Counted from the first letter of the stretch, positions 17,771-27,560 are shown. The stretch is 64,000 nucleotides of DNA from Peteryoungia rhizophila (GCF_004912145.1 NZ_STGT01000001.1:248001-312000); one strand, 5' to 3'. Numbers and translations are program-made. The notes: generated by a model from the letters alone, not told the origin.

Positions 17771-19042
17771 TCAGCCTTCCCGGTCATGACTGCGGCGGAT
17801 CCGTCTGACGATCCACCAGACGCCGAGGACGGCGAGCGGCACCGAGAGGCCGGTGATGATCGCGGGATCGAACGGCAGGGCGTCTTGTGGGATGGCTTTC
17901 ACGGCATAACCGACGAGGCCGACGACATAGTAGGAGATGGCGGCGACCGAGAGGCCTTCGACCGTCTGCTGCAGGCGAAGCTGCATTTCGGCGCGGCTGT
18001 TCATGGCGGTCAAAAGGTCGGAATTCTGCCGCTCCAGCTCCACATCGATCCAGGAGCGAACCAGCGCCGTGGCGCGCGAAAGCTTGCGCGAAAGGTTGGC
18101 CTGGCGTTCCTCGACCGATTGGCAGGTGCGCATGGCAGGCGCCAAGCGCCGTTCGAGGAAGGCGCCGAGCGTCTCGTAGCCGGGCACCGGCGTTTCATCG
18201 AGCGTCTTGATGCGCTCGCGCACGATGCCGTCATAGGCTCGGCTGGCCCCGAAACGGTAGAGGCTCAAGGCGGCATTGGCTTCTAGCTCGGCGGCCAGGC
18301 GCGTGAGTTCCGAGAGCATCTCGTCGGACTCGTTGCGGGCATGGGCCTTCATACGTTGGGTCACGGCGGTCAGGCCGTCTTCGATGCGGCGGATCTCCGG
18401 TGACAACGTCTGGGCAAGCGGCAGGCCGAGCATGGCCGTTGTACGGTAGGTCTCGATGTCGAGCAGGCGCTGGACCACGGCGCCGCGACCGGCCTCGGTC
18501 ATGCCGCGATCGATGACGAGGATCTGGGTGAGGCCGTGACCGTCCTGTCGGAAGTCGGTGAGGACGGCGGCCTGACCGTTTTTCAGCTCGCTGTAGCAGA
18601 GGCTGGCCGGATCGAAGGCGGCGCGGGCATCGGCGATTTCGGGACCATCGGGGCGCAGCTCAAGGCGGATCCCCGAAATCAGCGGACCGGGGGCGATGAA
18701 GCCGTCGCCGAAGGGATGGATCGGCACATCGCCGCCGAAGCTTTCCGGCAGCGGCCCATCCCAGAACCAGGTGGAAAATTCGGTGTGGCGCTCCCAGCGT
18801 AGGGTGCCCTGCCCCCAGGCCAGCGAATGATAGCGTCCCTGCTTTTCTGGGGGCGCGACACCGCGTGCGCGCGACAGTTCGGAAATGGCCGCGTGATGCA
18901 CGGCCGACCCGCCATCCATCATGAAGGCGAGCTGGAAGATGACCCGGCCGGATTTTACCAGCGCATAGGGCCGCGCGTGGATTTCCCCGAGCGCCAAAGC
19001 GCGCTCCGGTGCCATCGGAAATGCGAAATCACCCTTTGCCAC
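17771..19042 (-). CDS. DUF3422 membrane-anchored protein
   Basis: The family signature ALGEIHARP lies near the N-terminus. I choose the GTG at 19042 (GVAKGDFAFPMAPERALALGEIHARP region), which has an AGGGAG site 8 bases upstream; the open frame continues to 19198. The protein has about 423 residues, with a long helical middle, and the C-terminus carries two hydrophobic segments (AISYYVVGLVGYAVKAI and ITGLSVPLAVLGVWWIVRRI), so it is probably anchored in the inner membrane with its bulk in the cytoplasm. Function is unknown in all homologues I know of. Confidence 0.85.
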   Translation of the reverse strand: MAKGDFAFPMAPERALALGEIHARPYALVKSGRVIFQLAFMMDGGSAVHHAAISELSRARGVAPPEKQGRYHSLAWGQGTLRWERHTEFSTWFWDGPLPESFGGDVPIHPFGDGFIAPGPLISGIRLELRPDGPEIADARAAFDPASLCYSELKNGQAAVLTDFRQDGHGLTQILVIDRGMTEAGRGAVVQRLLDIETYRTTAMLGLPLAQTLSPEIRRIEDGLTAVTQRMKAHARNESDEMLSELTRLAAELEANAALSLYRFGASRAYDGIVRERIKTLDETPVPGYETLGAFLERRLAPAMRTCQSVEERQANLSRKLSRATALVRSWIDVELERQNSDLLTAMNSRAEMQLRLQQTVEGLSVAAISYYVVGLVGYAVKAIPQDALPFDPAIITGLSVPLAVLGVWWIVRRIRRSHDREG

Positions 19043-19149
19043 GCAGCGGTCTCCCTTGCCCAAGATCAAGCTAGCAGTGCTGTGTCCCCAGCGCAAAGGC
19101 GCAAACGTCACAGTGCGGAACCCGATGGCTTCAACTGCAATGCACCAAG

Positions 19150-19168
19150 TGGACAATAAAATTGACCA
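19150..19168. promoter_or_regulatory. Candidate LutR/FadR-type operator
   Basis: TGGACAAT-AAA-ATTGACCA is a 19-base inverted repeat matching at 7 of 8 positions per arm, 41 bases before the GntR regulator start. FadR-subfamily regulators such as LldR bind TGGT/ACCA-type palindromes, so this is the likely autoregulatory and operon-control site. No binding data are available from sequence. Confidence 0.6.
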
Positions 19169-19208
19169 ATTGCCGCGAGGCTTGTTATGAAAGTTCACGG
19201 AGGGTGCG

Positions 19209-20039
19209 ATGACCGACGATGACGAGAGACTGTTTTCAGGCGTGAGCCACAGCCGGACCGCCGACGAGGTGGTGCAGCAGATCGAGCTTCTGATCCTCGA
19301 TGGGGTGCTGCGCGACGGCGACCGGCTGCCAGGCGAACGGGAGCTCGCACAATCGCTGGAGGTCTCGCGGCCGATCCTGCGGGATGCGCTGAAGGAACTC
19401 GAAAACCGCGGACTGCTGGTCAGCCATCATGGCGATGGCACCTTTGTCGCCGACATCATCGGCCAGGTCTTTTCCAAGCCCATCATCGACCTCATCTCAC
19501 GGCATGCGCGGGCGACGCGGGATTATCTCGAATATCGCCGCGAACTCGAAGGCCTGACGGCAGAGCTTGCGGCACAGCGTGCGACGGAGACCGACAAGGC
19601 GCTTCTGTCCCGCATCATCGAGGACATGCGGCGCGCCCATGCCGAGGCGCAGCCGGAGGACGAACTTGTGGCGGATGTGGAATTCCACAATGCTGTCGGC
19701 GAAGCGGCCCACAACATCATTCTTCTCCATACCATGCGCGCCTGCTACCGGCTTCTGTCGGAGGGCATCTTCTTCAACCGCAAGGCCGTGTTCTCACTGC
19801 CGAATGCGCGGGAACGGCTGCTGGAACAGCATGTGGCGATCCATGACGCGATCATCGCCGGCGATCCGGCAGCTGCCAAGGCGGCAGCGCAGGCGCATAT
19901 CGACTTCGTCATGCGTGCCGCAGACGAAAGCGCACGGGCCAACGAATGGGGCCGCGTCGCGAAACTCAGGCTGATCCGGCGCGATGGCAGCCGCGGGACG
20001 CGCGCAGCAGGAACTGCCAGGACGGAGACGAAAGCGTGA
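19209..20039 (+). CDS. lutR: GntR/FadR-family regulator of lactate utilisation
   Basis: N-terminal winged helix (residues about 14-78, DEVVQQIELLILDGVLRDGDRLPGERELAQSLEVSRPILRDALKELENRGLL) and C-terminal FCD domain with the metal-binding histidines (EFHNAVGEAAHN; EQHVAIHDAIIAGD). It is directly followed by, and overlaps, lutA, so it most likely represses lutABC and releases on lactate. The ATG is preceded by CGGAGGGTG. The symbol reflects context; LldR is an equivalent name. Confidence 0.85.
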   Translation: MTDDDERLFSGVSHSRTADEVVQQIELLILDGVLRDGDRLPGERELAQSLEVSRPILRDALKELENRGLLVSHHGDGTFVADIIGQVFSKPIIDLISRHARATRDYLEYRRELEGLTAELAAQRATETDKALLSRIIEDMRRAHAEAQPEDELVADVEFHNAVGEAAHNIILLHTMRACYRLLSEGIFFNRKAVFSLPNARERLLEQHVAIHDAIIAGDPAAAKAAAQAHIDFVMRAADESARANEWGRVAKLRLIRRDGSRGTRAAGTARTETKA

Positions 20040-20809
20040 GCCAAGCCCAGAACCGGCCGAAAGTCGGCCTTTTCGCCACCTGTCTGGTCGATCTCTTCCG
20101 GCCGAGCGTCGGGTTTTCGGCCGCCAAGCTTATCGAGGAAGCGGGCTGCGACGTGCATGTGCCGATCGCCCAGACCTGTTGCGGCCAGCCGGCCTATAAT
20201 TCCGGCGATACCAAGGATACGCGCGATCTTGCCAAACAGGTGATCGAGCAGTTCGAGGGCTTCGACTATGTCGTCGCCCCTTCCGGCTCCTGCGGCGCCA
20301 TGCTGAAGATGCACTATCCGGAACTGTTCAATGGCGACGCGCTCTGGGAGGAGCGCTGTCGGCGCTTCTCGGACAAGGTGTTCGAGCTCGTTTCCTTCCT
20401 CACCGACGTGCGCGGCATGACCGAAATTCAGGTCCGGCTCGACAAATCCGTCACCTATCACGACAGCTGTTCGGGGCTCAGGGAGCTCGGCATCGCCAGG
20501 CAGCCGCGCCAGTTGCTGGCGACCGTCGAGGGACTGGAGCTCAAAGAGATGGCCGGCCCGGACGTGTGTTGCGGCTTCGGCGGCACCTTCTGCGTCAAAT
20601 ATCCCGACATCTCCGGCAAGATCGTCTCGAAGAAGACCGCGGCGATTGCCGAGAGCGGGGCCGACATGCTGCTGGCCGGCGACATGGGCTGTCTGATGAA
20701 CATGGCCGGCAAGCTGAAGCGCGAGGGTTCGACCATCGAGGTCCGGCATGTCGCGGAGGTCCTGGCCGGCATGACCGAAAGCCGGCCGATTGCCGGCAGC
20801 GGCAAATAG
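20036..20809 (+). CDS. lutA: L-lactate utilisation protein LutA (YkgE/LldE)
   Basis: LutA is one of three iron-sulfur subunits that together oxidise L-lactate to pyruvate. It carries the two CCG (heterodisulfide-reductase-like) domains: PIAQTCCGQPAYNSGD and DVCCGFGGTFCVKYPD, with APSGSCGAML and ITYHDSC-type motifs in between. The start is a GTG at 20036 overlapping the regulator stop (GTGA), typical translational coupling. The protein has 257 residues, normal for the family. lutB follows 21 bases later. Confidence 0.94.
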   Translation: MSQAQNRPKVGLFATCLVDLFRPSVGFSAAKLIEEAGCDVHVPIAQTCCGQPAYNSGDTKDTRDLAKQVIEQFEGFDYVVAPSGSCGAMLKMHYPELFNGDALWEERCRRFSDKVFELVSFLTDVRGMTEIQVRLDKSVTYHDSCSGLRELGIARQPRQLLATVEGLELKEMAGPDVCCGFGGTFCVKYPDISGKIVSKKTAAIAESGADMLLAGDMGCLMNMAGKLKREGSTIEVRHVAEVLAGMTESRPIAGSGK

Positions 20810-20830
20810 ACGACACGGGAGGAGGAAGAC

Positions 20831-22255
20831 ATGCAGTTCACCGCTCCGCAGTTCAAGGACAATGCCGCCAAGGCGCTTGCCGACCGCCAGCTGCAGAAAG
20901 CGCTCACGAATGTCGAGAAGGGCTTCATCGGCAAGCGTGCCGCCGCCGTCGCGGCGCTTCCGGAATTCGATGCGCTCCGCGACAAGGGACGCGAGATCAA
21001 GAACCATACGCTCACCCATCTCGATCTCTATCTCGAAACCTACGAGAAGAAGGTGACCCAGTCGGGTGGGCATGTGCACTGGGCCGAGAGCGCCGAGGAT
21101 GCGCGCCGGCTCGTGCTCGACATCTGCCGACGCGTCGGGGCGAAGACCGTGACCAAGGGCAAGTCGATGATCACGGAGGAGATCAACCTCAACGACTTCT
21201 TCTCCGATCACGCGATCGAGCCGGTCGAGACCGATCTCGGCGAATACATCATCCAGCTCCGGGGCGAACATCCGAGCCACATCATCGCGCCTGCCGTGCA
21301 TCTCAACAAGGAGCAGGTGGAAGAGGATTTCCGCCGGGTGCATACACATCTCGACCCGAAGCGCGACCTGACGGCACCGGAATCGCTTCTGTCGGAGGCG
21401 CGGCAGGTGCTGCGCAAACGCTATTTCCAGGCCGATGTCGGGATTACCGGCGCAAATTTCCTGATTGCCGAGACGGGCACTTCGGTGATCGTCACCAATG
21501 AGGGCAATGGCGACCTGACGCAGTCGCTGCCGAAGGTGCATATCGTCGTCGCCTCGATCGAGAAGCTGGTGCCGACTCTGGAGGACTGTTCGCAGATCCT
21601 GAGGTTGCTCGCCCGCTCGGCGACAGGTCAGGACATTTCCGTCTACACGACCTTCTCCACTGGACCGCGCCGGGCCGAGGATCCGGATGGCCCCGAGGAA
21701 TATCACGTCATCCTGCTCGACAACGGCCGCACCGCCATGCTCGGCAGCGAGTTTCAGGACATGCTCCGCTGCATTCGCTGCGGCGCCTGCATGAACCACT
21801 GTCCGGTCTATCATGCCGTCGGTGGCCACGCTTACGGATCGGTCTATCCGGGACCGATGGGCGCGGTGCTGACACCGTCGCTCTTCGGTGTCGACATATC
21901 GGGCCACCTGCCGAATGCCTCGACCTTCTGCGGGCGCTGCGAGAGTGTCTGCCCCATGCATATCCCCCTGCCGAAGATGATGCGGCACTGGCGGGAGCGC
22001 GAATTCGAGAAGCACCTCAATCCCGCCACGGCGCGCTACGGCCTCGGGGTATTTGCCTTTATTGCCAAGCGACCAAAGCTCTACGGGCTTACGATCTCGA
22101 TCGGTGCACGTTTGCTGAACCTGATCGGCGGATCCAAGGGCCGGATCACCGCCCTGCCCTTCGCCTCGGGCTGGACCAGCATCCGCGACCTGCCGGCGCC
22201 CGAAGGCCAGACCTTCACGCAACAATGGGCCGCGCGCCAGAAACAGGGGGCCTGA
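20831..22255 (+). CDS. lutB: L-lactate utilisation iron-sulfur protein LutB (YkgF/LldF)
   Basis: The 474-residue protein has the LUD domain in its first 300 residues (GGHVHWAESAEDARRLV, TKGKSMITEEINLN, GITGANFLIAETGT) and a C-terminal ferredoxin-like part with CIRCGACMNHCPVYHAVGG and CGRCESVCPMHIPLPKMM for two [4Fe-4S] clusters. It works with LutA and LutC in the cytoplasm. Ribosome site GGGAGGAGG 6 bases before the ATG. lutC starts 3 bases after its stop. Confidence 0.95.
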   Translation: MQFTAPQFKDNAAKALADRQLQKALTNVEKGFIGKRAAAVAALPEFDALRDKGREIKNHTLTHLDLYLETYEKKVTQSGGHVHWAESAEDARRLVLDICRRVGAKTVTKGKSMITEEINLNDFFSDHAIEPVETDLGEYIIQLRGEHPSHIIAPAVHLNKEQVEEDFRRVHTHLDPKRDLTAPESLLSEARQVLRKRYFQADVGITGANFLIAETGTSVIVTNEGNGDLTQSLPKVHIVVASIEKLVPTLEDCSQILRLLARSATGQDISVYTTFSTGPRRAEDPDGPEEYHVILLDNGRTAMLGSEFQDMLRCIRCGACMNHCPVYHAVGGHAYGSVYPGPMGAVLTPSLFGVDISGHLPNASTFCGRCESVCPMHIPLPKMMRHWREREFEKHLNPATARYGLGVFAFIAKRPKLYGLTISIGARLLNLIGGSKGRITALPFASGWTSIRDLPAPEGQTFTQQWAARQKQGA

Positions 22256-22258
22256 GCC

Positions 22259-22948
22259 ATGGACAGCCGCCAAGCCATTCTTTCCCGGATCCGGACCTCG
22301 CTGAAAGTGAGCGGCGACGATGCCGAGCGCGCCGCGACCGTTTCGATCCGGATTGCGGAGCACCCGCTCGGCATCATTCCAAAACGTGGGCAGTTGCCAG
22401 CCGCAGAACGGCTCGCGCTCTTCATCGGCATGGCCGAGAAATACAACGCCACAACGGAGCGTCTGCCTTCCCGCGAGACCTTGCCGACAGCCGTCGCCGA
22501 TTATCTCAAGCAGCGGAACCTGCCCGCCGCGATCCGCATCGGCGCCGATGCCCGGCTCGTGGACCTGCCCTGGCAAAAGGCCGGTGCAATGGAGATCCGG
22601 CACGGCGCCTCTGATGGCAACGACCTCGTGGCAGTAAGCCATGCCTTTGGCGGCATCGCCGAGACGGGAACGCTCTGCCTGCTCTCCGGCCCGGACAATC
22701 CTGTGACACTCAACTTCCTGCCAGACCATCATATCGTCGTGGTCGAGGCGTCCGACATCGTCGGCGACATGGAAAGCCTCTGGGCGAACCTGCGGGCGGC
22801 GCAGGGGCAAACCATGCCGCGAACGGTCAACATGATCACCGGACCGTCGCGTTCCGCCGATATCGAGCAGACGCTGCTGCTCGGCGCGCACGGTCCCCGA
22901 GCACTTCATGTCGTCGTCGTCGGAGAGGCCGAGGCTCGCCTGACCTGA
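22259..22948 (+). CDS. lutC: L-lactate utilisation protein LutC (YkgG/LldG)
   Basis: LutC is the small LUD-domain subunit of the lactate oxidation complex. The 229 residues show the family motifs VAVSHAFGGIAETGTLCL, TLNFLPDHHIVVVEASDIV and the C-terminal MITGPSRSADIEQTLLLGAHGPRALHVV. It is the last gene of the GntR-lutABC operon; the next gene, mfpsA, has its own A/T-rich upstream region of 135 bases. Confidence 0.94.
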   Translation: MDSRQAILSRIRTSLKVSGDDAERAATVSIRIAEHPLGIIPKRGQLPAAERLALFIGMAEKYNATTERLPSRETLPTAVADYLKQRNLPAAIRIGADARLVDLPWQKAGAMEIRHGASDGNDLVAVSHAFGGIAETGTLCLLSGPDNPVTLNFLPDHHIVVVEASDIVGDMESLWANLRAAQGQTMPRTVNMITGPSRSADIEQTLLLGAHGPRALHVVVVGEAEARLT

Positions 22949-22969
22949 GCAACATGCCACGGCAGCTCA

Positions 22970-23083
22970 AATGCGACAAAGGCGCGTCATTTTGAAAATT
23001 TCATCCAAAATTTGAAACTTTTCCTCGTTTCGTGCATTATCATTCCCGCTTCTCAAGAACGAAATTTTCAAGAGTGGGGATTT
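22970..23083 (+). promoter_or_regulatory. A/T-rich promoter region of mfpsA
   Basis: The gap before mfpsA switches to an A/T-rich stretch with two copies of ATTTGAAA or TTTTGAAA (about 22992 and 23010) and a second TTTTCAAG before the ribosome site GTGGGG. This differs sharply from the G+C-rich surroundings and probably holds the promoter of the mannosylfructose genes; no clear -35/-10 pair can be named. Confidence 0.45.
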
Positions 23084-24421
23084 ATGGCACTTTCAACGGA
23101 CCCGTATGAGACGCCGCGCATTGCGCTCGTTTCCACGCATGGCTACGTCGCCGCGCAACCGCCTCTCGGGGCTGCCGATACAGGCGGCCAGGTCGTCTAT
23201 GTTCTTGAACTGGCGAAGAAACTCGCCCAGCTCGGCCACAAGGTCGACATCTTTACCCGCCGTTTCGAAGACCAGCCCGAGATCGACGAAGTGGACGAAA
23301 ATGTCCGCGTCGTGCGCATTCCCTGCGGCGGTCGCGACTTCATCCCGAAGGAATATCTCCATCGCCATCTGACCGAATGGAACGAGAAGGCCCTGCGCTG
23401 GATCAAACAGGAGGGCCTGACCTATCTCTTCATCAACAGCCATTACTGGGATGCCGGCGTGGCTGGGCAACGGCTATCGGAAGCGCTCCGCGTGCCGCAT
23501 ATCCATACGCCGCATTCGCTCGGCATGTGGAAGAAGCGACAGATGGAGACGGACTATCCGGAGCGTGCGGACAAGTTCGAACAGGAATTCAACTTCAAGG
23601 AACGCATCCAGCACGAGTTGATCGTCTATCGCAGCTGCCAGTTGGTGATCGCGACCACGCCGATCCAGCTGGACATGCTGACGGAGGATTACGGACTGGC
23701 GCGCAACCGCGTACACATGATTCCGCCAGGCTACGACGACAATCGCTTCTATCCCGTCTCGGAAGCCTCGCGCAAAATGGTGCGCCAGCGTCTCGGCTTC
23801 GAGGGGACGACCGTGCTGGCGCTCGGGCGGCTCGCGACGAACAAGGGCTACGATCTCCTGATCGACGCGTTCTCAGTTCTGGCCGAACGTATGCCGGACG
23901 CGCGACTTCGGTTGGCCGTGGGCGGCGAGAACATGGATCCGCAGGAGGAGACGATTCTCGCCCAGCTCAAGCAGCAGGTCTCAAAGCTCGGCATCGCGGA
24001 CAAGGTGGACTTCTCCGGTTTCATTCCCGACGAGGATCTGCCGGACATGTACCGCGCCGCCGACCTCTTCGTCCTGTCGAGCCGCTACGAGCCATTCGGC
24101 ATGACCGCGATCGAAGCGATGGCAAGCGGTACGCCGACGATCGTCACCATCCATGGCGGATTGTTCCGGGCGGTCAGCTATGGGCGCCACGCGTTGTTTG
24201 CCGATCCCTTCGACAAGTATGATCTGGGGATCACCATGATGAAGCCGCTCAAGCATCAGCGCCTCTACGGGCGGCTGTCGCGCATGGGCGCGCACAAGGC
24301 GCGCAGCCTCTTCACATGGACCGGCATCGCCCAGCAGCTCGTTGCTCTTGTTGAAGGCCGTCCAGTGGCGCAAGCTCTCGAGGAAAGTGACTGGGCCGAA
24401 CCATGGAACGACGGGGATTGA
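23084..24421 (+). CDS. mfpsA: Mannosylfructose-phosphate synthase (GT4)
   Basis: The protein resembles Agrobacterium MfpsA, which joins GDP-mannose and fructose 6-phosphate to make mannosylfructose phosphate, a compatible solute precursor. GT4 features: AADTGGQVVYVLELAKKL near residue 30, HTPHSLGMWKKRQME, IPPGYDDNRFYP, LGRLATNKGYDLLI and the nucleotide-sugar EPFGMTAIEAMASGTPTI. The start is the ATG at 23084 (MALSTDPYE); an in-frame ATG at 23012 adds unlikely residues. The phosphatase gene overlaps its 3' end by 19 bases. A sucrose-phosphate synthase is the alternative, less likely in this group. Confidence 0.9.
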   Translation: MALSTDPYETPRIALVSTHGYVAAQPPLGAADTGGQVVYVLELAKKLAQLGHKVDIFTRRFEDQPEIDEVDENVRVVRIPCGGRDFIPKEYLHRHLTEWNEKALRWIKQEGLTYLFINSHYWDAGVAGQRLSEALRVPHIHTPHSLGMWKKRQMETDYPERADKFEQEFNFKERIQHELIVYRSCQLVIATTPIQLDMLTEDYGLARNRVHMIPPGYDDNRFYPVSEASRKMVRQRLGFEGTTVLALGRLATNKGYDLLIDAFSVLAERMPDARLRLAVGGENMDPQEETILAQLKQQVSKLGIADKVDFSGFIPDEDLPDMYRAADLFVLSSRYEPFGMTAIEAMASGTPTIVTIHGGLFRAVSYGRHALFADPFDKYDLGITMMKPLKHQRLYGRLSRMGAHKARSLFTWTGIAQQLVALVEGRPVAQALEESDWAEPWNDGD

Positions 24422-25176
24422 AACAGATACGCCTCTTCTCCTCCGATCTGGATGGCACGCTGGCGGGTGACCGCGAGGCGTCGCAGGCGTTCGCGCAGCT
24501 GTGGCAGGCTCTGCCCGATGGCGAGCGACCGCTGCTTGTCTACAACAGCGGCCGCCTGATCGAGGATATCATCGAATTCACGGCGGAAGAGGGATTGCCG
24601 ACTGCCGACTTCCTGATCGGTGGGGTCGGCACCATGGTGCATTCGGAAACACATCCGCATCTGACTGCCGAGTATCAAACACTGATTGGCGAGGGCTTCG
24701 ACGCCGACCTGATCGAGGCCGAACTCGTCATGATCGAGCGTCTCAAGCGGCAGCCGGCGCAATATCAGCACGACTACAAGTCGAGCTGGTATCTGCATGA
24801 TGCGACGGCCGAAGAAATCTTGGAACTGGAACAGCTCCTCGCCGGTTCGGGGCACCGAGCACGCATCGTCTATTCGAGCAAGCGGGATCTGGATGTCCTG
24901 CCGGAGGTTGCCGACAAGGGACGGGCTCTCACGTGGCTCTGCCAGACGCTCGCCATCGGTCTGGACGAAGTGGTGGTCGCCGGTGATACAGGCAATGACC
25001 GGGCCATGTTCGAACTCGAGGACGTGCGCGGCATCATGCCCGGCAACGCCCTTTCTGAGCTCGCCAGCCTCGCGCAGGCAAAGGCCGGCATGATCGCCAC
25101 CGAAGGCTTTGCTGCCAGAGGCGTGATCGAGGGCCTGAAGCACTTCGGCGTGTTTGCGGCATCTAAACCGACGTAA
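24403..25176 (+). CDS. mfppA: Mannosylfructose-phosphate phosphatase
   Basis: A HAD-IIB (sucrose-phosphatase-like) enzyme that should release mannosylfructose from the product of mfpsA. Motifs: FSSDLDGTLAG (nucleophile Asp), VYNSGR (motif II), IVYSSKRDLDVLP...DKG (Lys), and VAGDTGNDRAMFEL (motif IV). The ATG at 24403 overlaps mfpsA; a TTG at 24418, fused to the mfpsA stop (TTGA), gives a start closer to the family (LKQIRLFSSDLDGT). Either way the two genes are coupled and make one two-step pathway. Confidence 0.88.
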   Translation: MERRGLKQIRLFSSDLDGTLAGDREASQAFAQLWQALPDGERPLLVYNSGRLIEDIIEFTAEEGLPTADFLIGGVGTMVHSETHPHLTAEYQTLIGEGFDADLIEAELVMIERLKRQPAQYQHDYKSSWYLHDATAEEILELEQLLAGSGHRARIVYSSKRDLDVLPEVADKGRALTWLCQTLAIGLDEVVVAGDTGNDRAMFELEDVRGIMPGNALSELASLAQAKAGMIATEGFAARGVIEGLKHFGVFAASKPT

Positions 25177-25350
25177 ATGTCGGAAAAAGCGACTTTGGGG
25201 CACCAAATGTCGCATTGAATTGAACGCATGGCGCTCACACCTGATAGGCAGCAATAACCATTGCGTGAAAAACGCCGCAACGCGGCGACAGCAGGCATTT
25301 TATGACAGCATTCTCGCGTATTCTAATCAACGAATCGAGGTGAAACTTCT

Positions 25351-25860
25351 TTGGGTATCATTGGCCGCATCACATCCGACCTCAAGCTCATGCTGCAGCG
25401 TCCGCCGCGGCAGCAATTCGCTGCGATCTGTCATCGCAAGAAGAAGAAAACGGGCGATCTGGAGGTCCTGCTGATCACAAGCCGTGATACGGGCCGCTGG
25501 GTCATTCCGAAGGGTTGGCACATGCCGGGCAAGCAGCCGCACAGCATTGCCGAGCGCGAGGCCTTCGAGGAGGCCGGCATCAAGGGCAAGGCAACGTCGG
25601 ATCCGATCGGCTTCTACACCTACATGAAAAAGATGCGCGGCGGGCACAAGGTGCCGACCCGGGTCCAGGTCCATGCACTCGAGGTCAAGGGCGCCGTCAA
25701 GGAGTTTCCGGAGAAGGGCGTGCGCCGTCTGGAATGGGTCACCTGCGACGAAGCTGCTGCTCGCGTCGAGGAGCCGGAGCTGAAGTCGCTGTTCGCCGAA
25801 TTTGCGAAAATGTCACAATATGCCCTTCCCGCGGCAAAAAAGGCTGCAGAACGCGCCTGA
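25351..25860 (+). CDS. NUDIX hydrolase
   Basis: The 169-residue protein shows a Nudix box (GKQPHSIAEREAFEEAGIKG, close to G-x5-E-x7-REUxEExGU with some departure in its first half) and VIPKGW before it, as in diphosphoinositol-polyphosphate or dinucleoside-polyphosphate hydrolases. The start is a TTG at 25351 with GAGGTGAAAC upstream. The C-terminal tail is rich in Ala/Lys. Substrate unknown; it is a single gene between mfppA and the phosphate transporter. Confidence 0.88.
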   Translation: MGIIGRITSDLKLMLQRPPRQQFAAICHRKKKKTGDLEVLLITSRDTGRWVIPKGWHMPGKQPHSIAEREAFEEAGIKGKATSDPIGFYTYMKKMRGGHKVPTRVQVHALEVKGAVKEFPEKGVRRLEWVTCDEAAARVEEPELKSLFAEFAKMSQYALPAAKKAAERA

Positions 25861-26008
25861 AAGCTGCTGTCACAAAACTGTCATATTGCGGCCAGGCCCC
25901 TTTGTCGCTAGGGGCTTCTGCGACCCGATGAATTTTGTCGCGCGCGGCCAGCGGCCCACGGCTTAGGCTTCATCATCAAACGTTAGACTGCAGACCGAGG
26001 ATCCCGAC

Positions 26009-27541
26009 ATGGCGCCTCGTCCGGAGACACCCAGCATGGGCAAGACCAAGCCGAAACTCGTCAAGCCGACACTCGACAAGGATCTCGACAAGATCGCCCA
26101 TGTCGAAGAAGCGGCACATCACGTCTCGCGCGGATTTGCTCCTCTCGGGATCGCACTGATCTTCCTGGTGCTCGCAACCTTGCTCGCCGGTGCGCTCGCC
26201 ATGGATCGACCGGGCGCGTGGATCATCGTCGCCGCAGCAGCAATCGGCGCCTACATGGCGATGAACATCGGCGCCAACGACGTCACCAACAATGTCGGGC
26301 CGGCTGTCGGCGCGCGTGCCATGACCATGGGCGTCGCACTCGCGATCGCCGTGGTCTTCGAAACGGCGGGTGCGATGATTGCCGGCGGCGACGTCGTGTC
26401 GACGATTTCGCGCGGGATCGTCGATCCCGCCAAGATGCCGAATGCAGACGTTTTCATCTGGGCGATGATGGCTTCGCTCCTCTCGTCGGCGCTCTGGGTC
26501 AATCTCGCCACCTGGATCGGCGCGCCGGTTTCGACGACCCATGCGGTCGTCGGCGGTGTTCTCGGCGCGGGTGTTGCCGCCGCCGGCATGTCGGCGGTCG
26601 ACTGGGGCGTCATGGGCGGCATTGCCGCGAGCTGGATCATCTCGCCCGTGCTCGGTGGCATCATCGCCGCGCTTTTCCTTGCCTTCATCAAGGAATTCAT
26701 CATCTACCGCGAAGAAAAGATCGCGGCGGCACAGCGCTGGGTGCCGGTGCTGATCGGCATCATGTCGGGCTCCTTTACCGCCTATCTCGCGCTCAAGGGC
26801 CTGAACAAGGTCTTTGCCGTCAGCCTCATGCAGGCCTGCCTGATCGGTCTTGGCTTCGGTCTTCTGTCCTGGTGGCTGAGCGTACCATTGATCCGCCGGC
26901 AGTCGCGCGGGCTCGAAAACCGCAACCAGTCTCTGCGCAAACTTTTCCAGCTGCCGCTGATCTTTGCAGCCGCCCTCCTCTCCTTCGCGCATGGCGCCAA
27001 TGACGTGGCCAATGCGATCGGGCCGCTGTCGGCGATCGTGCATGCCGCGCAGGACCACGAAATCTCGGGACAGGTCACGGTGCCGCTCTGGGTCATGGTC
27101 ATCGGTGCTGTCGGCATTTCGCTCGGCCTGCTGCTCTTCGGTCCGCGCCTCATCCGTCTGGTGGGCGAGCAGATTACCAAGCTCAACCCGATGCGGGCCT
27201 TCTGCGTTTCGCTTTCGGCTGCCATCACCGTCATCGTCGCCTCGGCGCTGGGTCTGCCGGTGAGCTCGACGCATATCGCGGTCGGCGCCGTGTTCGGCGT
27301 TGGCTTCTTCCGCGAATGGTACACCCGCAATTCGAAAAGGCGCATGGCCTACATGCGCAACAAGGCCGAACGCTTCGAGATCGAGCCTAAGCCGGAACGC
27401 AATCCGGAAGAGATCCGCCGTCGTTATCTCGTGCGCCGGTCGCATTTCATGACGATCGTTGCTGCGTGGATCATCACCGTTCCGGCGTCCGCCGGACTTG
27501 CAGCCGTGTTGTATTGGGTTATGTCTCACCTCGTCCTTTGA
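26009..27541 (+). CDS. pit: Inorganic phosphate transporter, PiT family
   Basis: A 510-residue inner-membrane protein with about ten to twelve membrane segments and the two PiT signature repeats: [19 protein letters not shown] near residue 90 and [16 protein letters not shown] near residue 330. It should carry phosphate (as metal phosphate) with protons. The N-terminal 45 residues are charged and cytoplasmic, and a basic loop sits between the halves. In rhizobia the low-affinity pit gene often follows a PhoU-like orfA; here no such gene is next to it. A TTG-free ATG at 26036 is an alternative start. Confidence 0.93.
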   Translation: MAPRPETPSMGKTKPKLVKPTLDKDLDKIAHVEEAAHHVSRGFAPLGIALIFLVLATLLAGALAMDRPGAWIIVAAAAIGAYMAMNIGANDVTNNVGPAVGARAMTMGVALAIAVVFETAGAMIAGGDVVSTISRGIVDPAKMPNADVFIWAMMASLLSSALWVNLATWIGAPVSTTHAVVGGVLGAGVAAAGMSAVDWGVMGGIAASWIISPVLGGIIAALFLAFIKEFIIYREEKIAAAQRWVPVLIGIMSGSFTAYLALKGLNKVFAVSLMQACLIGLGFGLLSWWLSVPLIRRQSRGLENRNQSLRKLFQLPLIFAAALLSFAHGANDVANAIGPLSAIVHAAQDHEISGQVTVPLWVMVIGAVGISLGLLLFGPRLIRLVGEQITKLNPMRAFCVSLSAAITVIVASALGLPVSSTHIAVGAVFGVGFFREWYTRNSKRRMAYMRNKAERFEIEPKPERNPEEIRRRYLVRRSHFMTIVAAWIITVPASAGLAAVLYWVMSHLVL

Positions 27542-27560
27542 TCCCGGAGACGAGACTTCC

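Noticed and set aside
19745..22960. Open frame of 1071 codons on the minus strand
   Set aside because: It runs antisense to lutR-lutABC, whose families and motifs are certain; long antisense frames are common in G+C-rich DNA.
23084..25176. Sucrose-phosphate synthase/phosphatase pair
   Set aside because: The overall likeness is to the Agrobacterium mannosylfructose pair; sucrose synthesis is not usual in this group.
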